Shown: positions 1 to 13,022, counted from the stretch's first letter. The stretch: DNA of 64,000 bases from Paracyclopina nana (GCA_019096065.1 JAGUCH010000007.1:3556501-3620500); one strand, 5' to 3'. Numbers and translations are program-made. The notes: generated from the sequence alone by a model not told the origin.

Positions 1-574
1 TATCTGTTCATCCTTGCGATTTTACGATGAAATGACAAAAGTTTTAGTTTCTAATTTGAAACTTTTTAGCCCTAATAAATGAACATTTTTGCGCTAAACA
101 TTTTTAAAGGTTTTATTTTATTGGAAGCAAAAGGCTAGGATTTTTATTTTACCACCAAGTGAGGCATTGGACTCACGCTTTCAGAAAAATATGAAATTCT
201 TGGGTGTTGTTAACAGTTTTGGGTAGGTCCTTTGCCAAGTCAATGTACCTGGTTCTTTTCGCTAATCTAGCCTATATTTTTGTGATTGTAGGTCACTTTA
301 CTATAATTATATCTATGCTTAGGTCTTTACTCAAAAGTGCAGAAATGTTATTTATCTCATCTTTTATTGATCCCTTCCATATTGACAACAAAATTAGTAG
401 GTAGCCATTAATCCTTTAATGTAGGCAGTTCCATGAATTGATGTGGTCTCCTAGCTATTATACAGAATGTACCAATTGATTTTATAATTATTCAGCTTAA
501 AGTTGCCTTGGCATTGGGGCCCTCAAGCACAATTTAAGTTCTATCAGTTAGGTGTAGTGATTCTTTCGAGCATC
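1..574. other. Upstream region without recognised gene
   Basis: AT-rich sequence 5' of the lectin/LNR/mucin gene. Short open frames here show no family similarity and no splice context. I see no clear TATA box. Confidence 0.5.
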
Positions 575-3500
575 ATGCCTTCAACTCAAGTAGTTCTAGC
601 AGTACTTGTTGGTGGAACCATTCTTATTGGGGGAGGAGCTACCATTTTAGCAGTTTTGTATACAAAGCCAGCAACTGATGCTCGAGCCACAAAGCTAGTA
701 AATGTGACTGAAGAACCTCAACAACTCACTGATGGTAAGTGAATAAGATGATTGATGCTTTCTTTTTTAAATTCCCTCATCAATTAATGTTTCAGTGTGC
801 CAAAATTGCATATTTCCATTTGAATATCAAGGAGATGTGTATTATGATTCATGTGCTGATATTGGCAACTCTTCTATTTGTGCTACTAAAATAGACTCTA
901 ATGGATCACTAGTCCCTGGCAGCCAAGAAATTTGCCCTATTGACGGATGCGCCCCCTTGACCACAACTACAGGATCAGGAGTTACAGAACTGACATCCCA
1001 AGCATCATCCTATGTTTCCTCAGATTCAGTTTCTACAGGAGTCTGCATTAATTCTGCTTGGAAGGGTGATAATGCTTGTGATGATGACAACAACAATGCT
1101 GGTTGTGATTTTGATGGTGGTGATTGTTGCAATCCACAAGCTGACATATCATATTGTGTTATATGCCAATGCATAGACCCCAACTATTCGCCTGACCTAA
1201 GCATATCATCTACAAGTTCTTCAAACTTCTCCTCACTTTCAACTTCAACTACCACCATTGCATCAACCTCAGATGGATCTACTTGTCTCATGGAATCATG
1301 GATTGGAGATAACTACTGTGATGATGAAAATAACAATCCTGGTTGTACATTTGATGGAGGAGATTGCTGCAATCCATTAGCAAGCCATGAATATTGCAAT
1401 ATCTGTGAATGCTTGATATCCTCAAGCTTTCCCTCACCGTCAACTTTAAGTACCACTGTTGCATCAACCTTATTTTCTGATGGTTCATGTGAAAATAATC
1501 TTTGGATTGGAGATAACTATTGCGATGATGTAAATAACAACCCTGGTTGTTTATATGATGGAGGGGATTGTTGCAATCCATTAGCAAGCCATGAATATTG
1601 CAATATCTGTGAATGCTTGATATCTTTGTCATCAAGTACAGCGCAGAGCTTGTCATCGTCAAGTTCTTCAAGCTTTTCCTCACTTTCAACTTCAACTACC
1701 ACCATTGCATCAACCTCAGATGGATCTACTTGTCTCAAGGAATCATGGATTGGAGATGGCTACTGTGATGATATAAATAACATTCCTATTTGCTCATATG
1801 ATGGAGGAGATTGCTGTAATCCATCAGCAAACCTTGACTATTGCAATATCTGCGAATGTTTGACATCTTTGACTACAAGTTCATCTATGCAGAACTCATC
1901 ATCTGCAAGTTCCTCAAACTTTCCCTCTTTGTCTACTTTAAGTACCACTGTTGCATCAACCTTATTTTCTGATGGTTCATGTGAAAATAATCTTTGGATT
2001 GGAGATAACTATTGCGATGATGTAAATAACAACCCTGGTTGTTTATATGATGGAGGGGATTGTTGCAATCCATTAGCAAGCCATGAATATTGCAATATCT
2101 GTGAATGCTTGATATCTTTGTCATCAAGTACAACACAGAGCTTGTCATCATCAAGTTCTTCGAGCTTTTCCTCACTTTCAACTTCAACTACCACCATTGC
2201 ATCAACCTCAGATGGATCTACTTGTCTCATGGAATCATGGATTGGAGATAACTACTGTGATGATGAAAATAACAATCCTGGTTGTTCATTTGATGGAGGA
2301 GATTGCTGTGATCCATTAGCAAGCCATGCATTTTGCACAATTTGCCTATGTCATCAGCCAACAATATCTACGGTTGAATCCACCTCAATTGGATCTACAT
2401 GTACAGTGGAATCATGGGTTGGAGATGGGTACTGTGATGATGAAACCAATAATAATGCTTGTTCCTATGATGGAGGAGATTGCTGCAATCCATTGGCAAA
2501 CTATGATTATTGTGCTATTTGCGATTGTGTGACATTTTTGCCTTCAAGCTCAACTGCACAGAGCTCTTTAATGACGACCCTTCCAACTGGGCTCTGCTTA
2601 TTTCCAGTTTGGATTGGAGATGATATTTGTGATGATGAAACCAACAATGCTGGCTGCTCCTATGATGGGGGTGACTGTTGCAGCTCAAGTGCAGATTACA
2701 CTTTTTGCAATGAATGCTCATGCATTGCATCCACTATTCCTCCAGTTTGTAAGTGTAAATGAATCAATTGGTCTAGGCTCGTCATCAATGATTTCTAAGC
2801 TCAACCATTGCACCATAAAATTTGTGCTCTTTTTTCATTTTTAGTCAGTTCAACCCTTTTTTAGTAGGGTAAGGCAAACTGCACATAGAATAGCAGCTTG
2901 AGTAGCTTGGCAAAAATGACTAACTTTAGTTTTTAACCATTCTTGGTGAGAAGGAATCATACTGAGGAGCTCACATTATATGCATTGGACATCCGTCTCC
3001 ATTGCATTGCATTCTCACCAATTTTAACATGATTCATCTCAACTTCCATTGGCACCTTTTTGCTAGATCATCTAGTGGAATTTCCATTTGTTGCCCTTAT
3101 GTCTCATAAACCACTTCAATTGGCTGCTTTTCCAGCCAGTTAATGCTTGAATTGTCCAATTCTCTGATGCCCAAATCCTCTGACTTTGACTAGCTTTTGT
3201 TTTAAGATACTGCATTTTGCCTTAACAAAATTAAGTTAAATGCTCAATTTGCAAATTATTATTTTAACTTAGATGCTCACTATAAGTGCTTCATGGAAGG
3301 AATTTTAGGCATGCTTTGTTTATGAAGTAATACAGAGAATATTTACGCCTGCCAAAATGAGCGTAAAGCAAAAAATTATTTCAGGATTAAATCAAAGCAT
3401 TAATTTGAGATGAATTCTTTATTTCTCATTCATGACTTGAAAATGTTTCAGATTGTGACATTGGTTGGACATTGATTGGTGAAAAATGTTTCTTTGTTGA

Positions 3501-6500
3501 AAGCATTGATATGACGTTCAATGAAGCAGTTGAAGCCTGTAGTGCAAAAAATGCCGAACTGTATGAACCTAAAAGCCCCCTAGAATATTCCATAGTGATG
3601 ACTAATTACAATATGATTTTGAAGCCAATGTGGATAGGAATAAGCCGCATTTCAACAAATGAGAACTAAACTTTTTACTGTGCTTATAAGATTTTTTAAA
3701 TAATTCTTTTCATCAGCTTTGTTTATTACTCTGATAATTCAAGCTTGGTTATCTTCCTTTGGGAATACAACCAACCTGATGCACCCAAAGGTGCTGCTGA
3801 TTGTGTGCAAGTTAATCCTTCAAATCATGTTGCTGCATATCAATGGAATGATAGGTCTTGTTCTTCAATCTCTACCAAAACATCTTCAATCTGCAAAGGT
3901 CTTTTTAAGCTTAATTACTTTTGTTTTTTTACATTAAACTTATCATTTGCCACTAGGAATGCCAAAAAGTGTCACAATCAATAATGGATCTTCTACTTTA
4001 CAAGATTCATCTTCTTCAATTTTAGCCAACACGACTGGTACTCTTTTAGATACTCAAACCCCAATTTCAACATCAAAATTACCAGATCTTACACTTAATG
4101 AATCAGATCCAACTTCACCAACTTATTTGGGCACCGTTTCTGTTTTATTACCATTTGATCCCCTGTCACAACATCAACAGCTTCAAGCCCATCATCTTTA
4201 CTGAGCACCACTTATATCCCAGATCCCCAATCTACCAGTCCTCCTATTATGACTGACTCAACAACCATGGAAACTCAAGCTTCATCAGAACGAGATTCAA
4301 CAGCATTAAATAACAATTCAACAGTATCTTTTACAATGCAACCGGATGATACTACCACAACTGAAAGCACACAACAGCCATCAGCTCCCAACAGTTCAAG
4401 TATGATGTCTGAAACATCTCCACCACTTGAGACAACCACAGAAATCCCAACTCTTGGTTCAACAACCATGAGCACAACAGCAATCCTTGATACTCTCCCC
4501 TCAATTCCTTCTACTATAACCTCAACTTTGCTTGATACTACCACAACAATTAGTGCAGAACAGCCATCAACACCAAACAGTTCAAGTACAATCTCTGAAA
4601 ACCCTTCGTTGCTTGAGACTACTACAGGATTCACCACTCTTGGTTCAACAACCATGAGCACAACAGCAATCCTTGAAACTCTCCCCTCTATTCCTCCTGC
4701 TATTACTTCAACCTTGCTTGATACTACCACAACTGTTGGTGCAGAACAGCCATCAGCACCTAACAGTTCAAGTACAATGTCAGAAACATCTCCACCACTT
4801 GAGACAACCACAGAAATCCCAACACTTGGTTCAACAACCATGAACACAACAGCAATCCTTGAAACTCTCCCCTCTATTCCTCCTGCTATTACTTCAACCT
4901 TGCTTGATACTACCACAACTGTTGGTGCAGAACAGCCATCAGCACCTAACAGTTCAAGTACAATGTCAGACACATCTCCACCACTTGAGACAACCACAGA
5001 AATCCCAACTCTTGGTTCAACAACCATGAGCACAACAGCAATCCTTGATACTCTCCCCTCAATTCCTTCTACTATAACCTCAACTTTGCTTGATACTACC
5101 ACAACAATTAGTGCAGAACAGCCATCAACACCAAACAGTTCAAGTACAATCTCTGAAAACCCTTCGTTGCTTGAGACTACTACAGGATTCACCACTCTTG
5201 GTTCAACAACCATGAGCACAACAGCAATCCTTGAAACTCTCCCCTCTATTCCTCCTGCTATTATTTCAACCTTGCTTGATACTACCACAACTGTTGGTGC
5301 AGAACAGCCATCAGCACCTAACAGTTCAAGTACAATGTCAGAAACATCTCCACCACTTGAGACAACCACAGAAATCCCAACACTTGGTTCAACAACCATG
5401 AACACAACAGCAATCCTTGAAACTCTCCCCTCTATTCCTCCTGCTATTACTTCAACCTTGCTTGATACTACCACAACTGTTGGTGCAGAACAGCCATCAG
5501 CACCTAACAGTTCAAGTACAATGTCAGAAACATCTCCACCACTTGAGACAACCACAGAAATCCCAACACTTGGTTCAACAACCATGAGCACAACAGCAAT
5601 CCTTGAAACTCTCCCCTCTATTCCTCCTGCTATTACTTCAACCTTGCTTGATACTACCACAACTGTTGGTGCAGAACAGCCATCAGCACCTAACAGTTCA
5701 AGTACAATGTCAGAAACATCTCCACCACTTGAGACAACCACAGAAATCCCAACACTTGGTTCAACAACCATGAGCACAACAGCAATCCTTGAAACTCTCC
5801 CCTCTATTCCTCCTGCTATTACTTCAACCTTGCTTGATACTACCACAACTGTTGGTGCAGAACAGCCATCAGCACCTAACAGTTCAAGTACAATGTCAGA
5901 AACATCTCCACCACTTGAGACAACCACAGAAATCCCAACACTTGGTTCAACAACCATGAGCACAACAGCAATCCTTGAAACTCTCCCCTCTATTCCTCCT
6001 GCTATTACTTCAACCTTGCTTGATACTACCACAACTGTTGGTGCAGAACAGCCATCAGCACCTAACAGTTCAAGTACAATGTCAGAAACATCTCCACCAC
6101 TTGAGACAACCACAGAAATCCCAACACTTGGTTCAACAACCATGAACACAACAGCAATCCTTGAAACTCTCCCCTCTATTCCTCCTGCTATTACTTCAAC
6201 CTTGCTTGATACTACCACAACTGTTGGTGCAGAACAGCCATCAGCACCTAACAGTTCAAGTACAATGTCAGAAACATCTCCACCACTTGAGACAACCACA
6301 GAAATCCCAACACTTGGTTCAACAACCATGAGCACAACAGCAATCCTTGAAACTCTCCCCTCTATTCCTCCTGCTATTACTTCAACCTTGCTTGATACTA
6401 CCACAACTGTTGGTGCAGAACAGCCATCAGCACCTAACAGTTCAAGTACAATGTCAGAAACATCTCCACCACTTGAGACAACCACAGAAATCCCAACTCT

Positions 6501-9380
6501 TGGTTCAACAACCATGAGCACAACAGCAATCCTTGATACTCTCCCCTCAATTCCTTCTACTATAACCTCAACTTTGCTTGATACTACCACAACAATTAGT
6601 GCAGAACAGCCATCAAAACATAACAGTTCAAGCACAATCTCTGAAAACCCTTCGTTGCTTGAGACTACTACAGGATTCACCACTCTTGGTTCAACAACCA
6701 TGAGCACAACAGCAATCCTTGAAACTATCCCCTCAATTCCTTCTACTATAACCTCAACCTTGCTTGATACCACCACAACTATTAGTGCAGAACAGCCATC
6801 AGCACCTAACAGTTCAAGTACACTGTCAGAAACATCTCCACCACTTGAGACAACCACAGAAATACCAACTCTTGGTTCAACAACCATAAACACAACAGCA
6901 ATCCTTGAAACTCTCCCCTCTATTCCTCCTGCTATTACTTCAACCTTGCTTGATACTACCACAACTGTTGGTGCAGAACAGCCATCAGCACCTAACAGTT
7001 CAAGTACAATGTCAGACACATCTCCACCACTTGAGACAACCACAGAAATCCCAACTCTTGGTTCAACAACCATGAGCACAACAGCAATCCTTGATACTCT
7101 CCCCTCAATTCCTTCTACTATAACCTCAACTTTGCTTGATACTACCACAACAATTAGTGCAGAACAGCCATCAGCACCTAACAGTTCAAGTACACTGTCA
7201 GAAACATCTCCACCACTTGAGACAACCACAGAAATCCCAACACTTGGTTCAACAACCATGAACACAACAGCAATCCTTGAAACTCTCCCCTCTATTCCTC
7301 CTGCTATTATTTCAACCTTGCTTGATACTACCACAACTGTTGGTGCAGAACAGCCATCAGCACCTAACAGTTCAAGTACAATGTCAGAAACATCTCCACC
7401 ACTTGAGACAACCACAGAAATCCCAACTCTTGGTTCAACAACCATGAACACAACAGCAAACCTAGATACTCTCCCCTCAATTCCTTCTACTATAACCTCA
7501 ACCTTGCTTGATACTACCACAACTATTAGTGCAGAACAGCCATCAACACCAAACAGTTCAAGTACAATCTCTGAAACCCCTTCGTTGCTTGAGACTACTA
7601 CAGGATTCACCACAATTGCTTCAACAACCATGAGCACAACAGCTAAGACAGAAACCCTCCTCTCAATGCCTTCTACAACTGTGTCAAATCTGCCTGATAC
7701 AACTGGAACTGTCCCCACCGAACAGCCATCAGCTCCTCAGAGCTCAAGTATCTCATCCCCCTTCCCTCCACCACTTGAGACTACAAATTCAACAATTGCA
7801 ACTTTAGCTACATCCATCTCAAACCCTCAAAGCACTGCAACAATGCCTGATACCACTACATCTAATTCAACCACAGCAAGTGCACCAACAACATATTCTA
7901 TATCATCAAGCTCTACAACACTGCCAGTTACACAATCTTCAAATTCACTAGGCACATCTTCAACTTTTGCAGATTCAACAACTATGAGTTCAACTACAAT
8001 GCCTCAAACACCTCCTACTACTGTAAGCACTAGCACCAGCCAGCCAGCTACTTCTACTATGCAACAGCTTTCTACATCAACAGTAGCAGTTTCTTCAACT
8101 GCAGCTACAGCACCAAATACAACACCGACTAATTCTACTACTACATCAACATCTTCTGCAACAACTACTACTACATCAATAACAACAACATCTACATCTA
8201 CAACAACAACAACATCTACATCTACAACAACATCTACATCTACAACGACAACATCTACAACAGCATCATCTACAACAACAACATCTACAACAACAACACC
8301 TACAACAACAACATCTACAACAACAACAACAACAACATCTACAACAACAACTGTTACTACTACAACTAAAGTATCCACCACAACATTAGCATCCAGTAGG
8401 GATTTTTTAACACTTTTGAATTGGTTGCATTGATCATATGAATTATGAATTTCAGCTTGTGATAGTGGATGGACTAAAATTGATCTCAAATGTTTCAAAT
8501 ATGTGGGCTCAACTAAGACTTATTCAAATGCCAAATCCAACTGTGTAACTCTTGGCGGAAAATTGTTTGAGCCAAAAAGCTCGGCTGAAAATGATGCTGT
8601 GAAGGCAGTTTATGGTACTTCCTCAGGAACAGTCTGGATATGGATAGGAGTTAATCGGCTAGGATCTCCAACGTAAGCTAATTAATTGACTTGCATACAT
8701 TCCACATGCTCTGAAGTTCCTTTCAGTTTTGTGTATCAGAGTGATCAAACTCCTCTAACCTTTGAAAATTGGAAAGTTGGAGAACCAAACACTGCCAAAG
8801 GAGTTGATGATTGTGTGCGATTGAATCCTGTTGGCTTCAAGTGGAACGATGCTTCATGCACATCATTTGCAACCAAGAGTGCATCACTTTGTGAAAGTAT
8901 TCAGAGTATTTTATGGTGCAACACAAAACATCTCACTAACTGTGGATTAATTTTCAGCACCAGCACAACTTATAAATCCTTGTCCTTTTCCCAATTTTAT
9001 CAGTGATGGATACTGCGATGATGAAAATAACTTTGATTACTGCAACTTTGATGGAGGAGATTGCTGCTTATTGCCAGTCATTCAGAGTGACTATTGCATT
9101 GAGTGCCTTTGCAAAAGTGATGGGACAATACACACCACTACAACTATAGCAACTACTGCTGGAAGTGGAGGAACTGGGGCTGCAAGTAATTAAGCAGAAA
9201 CATTATAATTGGTTTTTTTGTAACAAGTTTCTTTTGCCAGCTTGTCCATTTCCTTATTGGATTAATGATCAGTTTTGTGATGATGACAACAATATTCCTG
9301 CTTGTTCTTATGATGGAGGAGATTGCTGCAATCCTGCATCGAGCTTTTCCTACTGCACAGTTTGCGCTTGCCTGTTTTGA
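575..9380 (+). CDS. Giant modular membrane or secreted protein: FN2, LNR, C-type lectin, mucin, C-type lectin, LNR
   Basis: Reconstructed exons: 575-734, 796-2748, 3452-3665, 3717-3898, 3957-4037, 4181-8395, 8456-8672, 8727-8896, 8958-9185, 9241-9380 (about 2519 aa if all join). Residues 6-28 are one hydrophobic segment, suggesting a type II signal anchor. A degenerate fibronectin type II domain (CIFPFEYQG...) follows, then eight Lin-12/Notch repeats with the pattern C-x4-W-[IV]-G-D-x2-C-D-D...DGGDCC, each with a trailing YCxxCxC and Ser/Thr linkers. Next come a C-type lectin domain with QPD and WND, a mucin block of 62-residue repeats, a second lectin domain with EPN and WND, and two LNRs. 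Nearly all junctions are phase 1; the two introns inside lectin domains are phase 2. Problems: the donor at 3666 is CT instead of GT, and the frame before the mucin block closes at 4201-4203 unless an intron 4038-4180 is removed. It could instead be two genes. The role is probably extracellular glycan or matrix recognition (inference). Confidence 0.7.
1036..2730 (+). repeat. Tandem array of eight LNR (Notch) modules
   Basis: Eight LNR units lie within one exon. The segments near 1455-1640 and 1946-2132 are nearly identical at the base level and offset by 492 bp, so at least one multi-unit duplication or gene conversion was recent. The intervening units differ more. Confidence 0.9.
4370..7735 (+). 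repeat. Mucin-type tandem repeat, 186-bp (62-aa) unit, about 18 copies
   Basis: The unit is Thr/Ser/Pro-rich with the landmarks AEQPSAPNSSS, SPPLETTTEIPTLGSTTM and LPSIPPAITSTLLDTTTT. Two main subtypes alternate (SAPNSSSTMSETSPPLE versus STPNSSSTISENPSLLE). Copies in the middle are nearly identical and those at the edges more divergent, as expected for unequal exchange. NSS sequons and dense Ser/Thr predict N- and O-glycosylation. The antisense strand is also open for more than 1100 codons, which is a by-product of the repeat. Confidence 0.95.
8137..8372 (+). repeat. ACA/TCT-ACA triplet microsatellite encoding poly-Thr/Ser
   Basis: Low-complexity (ACA)n with interspersed TCT at the 3' end of the mucin exon. 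It encodes a Thr/Ser tract just before the second lectin domain and is probably length-polymorphic. Confidence 0.9.
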
Positions 9381-12330
9381 GGGATATTTTGAGGAATTTT
9401 CAGATTGCCATTTTTCCTCACCAGACTTTGTGTTAATGCACTGTGTTTTGCCAAATATAAAAAGGGTTGCTTTCGGAACTTATGTACATTTTATCTCAAC
9501 CTTTCCAGGCTTTAACATACTTGCCTACCTAGATGTGGAAAAGCCTGCATCAAAATCATATTTGCAAGTCTATTTCCCTGTAACGCTCGTAAAAAATGTC
9601 TCAGTGATATCGATATATGAGACCCTGCTGAAATAGTGTAGTTTTGTGGTTGAAAAAAAAATTCTGTCTAATTTTGCAATTGAAGCCAATTTATAACCGG
9701 TTTTCCATTTCCAAAAAACAAGCCCACTCTCAAATTGCTAAATTAAAAGTAAATTGACACTTTTGCAAATGGATGACTTGTGATGACTCTAAAGTTCATC
9801 TTGCCAAAAACGTTAATTGGATGAAAAGCAAAAAATTACTTTCTTTTTACCAAAATCCTCACAGTGCTATTTCTATTTAAAAATTGTCTTCAGAAAAAGT
9901 CAGGTCGGAATGAAAAACTCCTGCGATTCTTACTGCGCAGTTATTCCATTACAAAACGTCTAGAATTTTCAAGCTTGAAGAGAACAAACACTTCAAAAAA
10001 AGCTTGCACTTTAATATTGTACTTTGCTTATCTGGCAATTTAGCAAAATTCATTGCTAGCTTCCTTGCAGCAATTACGTCATATAATTTATTAGCTCGTC
10101 CCATTTCCCAATCATGTTTAGAGAACAAGCTTGAAATTTTGGCTTATTGCAGCCTTTATAATTTGGAGCTAAGGTGAAACGTCGCATTCCTCGGTGTAAA
10201 ACCTGGCTGTTAATCTCATGGAACATTCCAGGCAAACCAGTCCTACAAAAAATCCACCTGACCAGCCAATCCTGGCCCTGGCTGGTCCTGACTTGCATTG
10301 GCAGCCAACAGGTGAATTCCCTACTAGACTGAGTACATTTTCCAACAGACAAAATGTTTTATTTTATTCATATATTCCAGTTTTTCAATAATCAAGGAAA
10401 GGCAAAAGGCCTCTTGTATTATCTTTCATACCTGGGCCTTTCTTTGATTAACGTGCTTTTTACATTTGCCCTTGACTCAGAACGCCTACAAAAATAGTGT
10501 AGAAAATGAAAAATGCCATGTTATGTAAGAACTTTTATGATTATGCGGCAAATGTTTTCCTTTTATAATAAATATCAAATTTACATAATGAGGATAAGTA
10601 CATGATTTATAAAGCGATTGCAACAACATGATAGGCGATCATTTTATAATTCTAATAACGCAAAATTATTGCATAATTGATATAATTAACATGACGAATA
10701 TAAAGACGAAAACCTAAACGTACTTTGCCATAATTAAGCAGGAAAGAAGGTGGCATTATTTTAACATTAAAAGTACGAGGAATTGCATAATTTTGAGACG
10801 GGATAAAACCTTGCTGCAGCAAAGTACGAACCTTTGCTCATCTACCCTGACATCCCCACTTACATAGATGACCACAGCATTTTTTTCCTGCCAAGCTTAT
10901 GCGCAGTCCATAGGAGTAGGTACAGCCTGCCAATGTTCCATAGCATGTTTCCTTTATTGAAAGTGTGCCAAGTGAAGCAATGCTATCTGTATGCACGTAA
11001 ACAGAGCCCACATCTAGCCTAGCGACTTATTAAGTAAGTTTTCGGACGTCTTTCTGCTGCCTGAGAGGGGACGTCCGCGACTGTTAAGTTAGTTTTCTTG
11101 AGATTGTATTAAGCAAGGTAAGATTTGAGCATGCTTCACTTCTTTTGTGGCATTAGACGGTTACACTTCAGTATCATTTGACCATATTTTGAGCCTTACA
11201 TTGTCTGAAATTCCAATTTTTAGTGAAATTCAAGGCTAGCTTTTAGGCAAGCAATAACACCAATTAAAAGGGCTTCCAGAATTGTTTTGTTTAAGTTTAT
11301 TGTGAGATGAAGAAGTTGGCTATTTTGGGCCAGAAAATAAAGTCCACATCTTGTAACACTTCCCTGGCACGGGTCAACTACGCTGGCGCGCTCCTCACGT
11401 CACTACAGCTGAACAGACGTCCGAAAACGTCGCTTCCCCTTTCCTATGAGATAGAACATAGAAGGAAAGGAGGTCGTGCTGGGTTTTTGCTCGCCCCCAG
11501 CTGCAAAAAGTATAAAAGGGGGGCCTCGCTCCATTGAGGTTATCACTCATCAACTACCTTCGCTCCGAAGAAGTCCACCGCTAAAACTCCTGCAAACATC
11601 TACTCTGTTAGCGATTACCAGTGCACAGTGGGCCACGGAGACCCTTATTTCTCCATTTCAGCTAAATTATGAAATCCAGTTTCAAACACTTTTTTATCTT
11701 ATAATAGTTCCTATGGGTTCTTGGTGATCAGAATTGGCCATTTAAAAGGCTCTAAATTCAATTCGATTTGTGAATTGAAGATCATGTTTGAGAAGCATCC
11801 TGATTTTGATAAAAAATCTAAGAGAAAAAGAAATGTCAAAAGTGGCTACAAGCTTTTACTGTTCCATTAGAACTATGATTTTTTGTTGAAGCCTTTAATT
11901 AGAGTTAGTTTAAGTATTTTAGGCCACAAGAGAACAGGATTTCATTTAAAATAAGTGTCAAAATTGACCCAAAAAGATGACTCTTCTATTTCCATGTAAA
12001 ACTAAACCAAATATTAGCTGAACTTATTATGTCCAACGTTGTCCAACCTATAACACTGTCAAATTAGAGAAAAAGTAATATGAACAGGGTTGGATTGCAA
12101 AAAAAATTGCGTGGATGTGCGTAAGACTTTGCTAGAAAGAGTTAAAAGTTCGAGTTTTACAGTCATTTAGGGGCTTTGCTAATGCACTGCCGATTTGACG
12201 AATAATAAGAAGTGGAGGAAAATGCTTCAGCACGGGACCCACTGTGCAGTGTGTATCCAAACAGAGAGATCCCAACCCCAGAAAAACTACTCGTCATCTT
12301 TTCCTTGAAGTAACAAACAACTGAGAAATC
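9381..12330. other. Long AT-rich intergenic region
   Basis: No gene was recognised over about 2.9 kb. Short open frames lack start context and homology. A TATA element and a small cluster of GACGTC sites near 11.0-11.5 kb are described separately; they may belong to the ferritin promoter. Confidence 0.6.
11511..11519 (+). promoter_or_regulatory. TATA box, possible distal ferritin promoter
   Basis: TATAAAAGG in a locally GC-richer stretch, followed about 30 bp downstream by a plausible initiator (ATCACTCATC). No coding sequence follows until ferritin at 12331, so it could drive a 5' untranslated exon of ferritin with an intron of several hundred bases, or an unrecognised transcript. GACGTC palindromes lie upstream at 11045, 11070 and 11416. 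Confidence 0.4.
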
Positions 12331-13022
12331 ATGTCTCGCTGCCGATTGAACTTCCACTCTGACTCTGAGGCTTTGATCAACAAGCAGATCAACATGGAGC
12401 TCTATGCCCACTATGTCTACATGTCCATGGTAATTATCAGCTAAGATTTAGTTCAGGCTTTTCTCCGAGCCATCCCAGATGGCGCCACCGTAGAGCCAAG
12501 CTAAGACTTCAAAATACCAGAAGTGGACTTTTTCGATATTAAGCGGTTTTGGCTTTTTTGTGGGCCAAATGGCGAAATACGCTTGGTTATAATCAATTTT
12601 TTCCTACTTTTTAGGCCGCCTTTTTCGACCGTGATGACGTGGCCCTCCATGGCTTCGCCAAGAGGTTCAGGGAGAGCTCCGAGGAGGAGCGTGAGCACGC
12701 CATGAAGCTGATCAAGTATCAGAATCAACGTGGAGGCCGCGTGGTCTTCCAGGATGTGGCCAAGCCCACGGTCCAAGAATGGAAGTCTGCTTTGGAGGCC
12801 GTTGAGGCCAGCCTCGAGTTGGAGCAGTCCGTGCACAAGTCCTTGCTGGAGTTGCACAAGACCGCGTCTGCCCACGAGGATGCCAACTTGACCGACTACC
12901 TGGAGGGCGAGTACATCAAGGAGCAAGTTGAGGCTGAGAACGAGATCGCTCACCTCATCGCCAAGATGAAGAGAGCTGGAGATGGACTCGGTGTCCACAT
13001 CATTGACAAGGAGCTCCAGTAG
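12331..13022 (+). CDS. Ferritin heavy chain-like subunit (cytosolic)
   Basis: Exons 12331-12429 and 12615-13022 join in phase 0 to give 168 aa, the usual length for cytosolic ferritin. It forms the 24-mer iron-storage shell and oxidises Fe(II). The ferroxidase-type residues are visible: the first Glu/Tyr pair in [17 protein letters not shown] in helix B, the Glu of helix C and EQV in helix D. No signal peptide is present, unlike secreted insect ferritins. The second exon is clearly richer in G and C than its surroundings, as expected for a highly expressed gene. AATAAA lies about 57 bp after the stop. A CAGTGT at 12247 recalls an iron-responsive element loop, but its flanks do not pair. Confidence 0.95.

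Noticed and set aside
4275-7718. 1147-codon antisense open frame opposite the mucin repeats
   Set aside because: It arises because the 186-bp unit is a multiple of three and lacks stops on that strand; composition is repetitive Val/Ser and there is no gene context.
12247-12252. CAGTGT upstream of the ferritin start as an iron-responsive element loop
   Set aside because: The five bases on each side (CTGTG and GTATC) do not pair and no bulged C is placed correctly. CAGTG sites near 11619 also fail.
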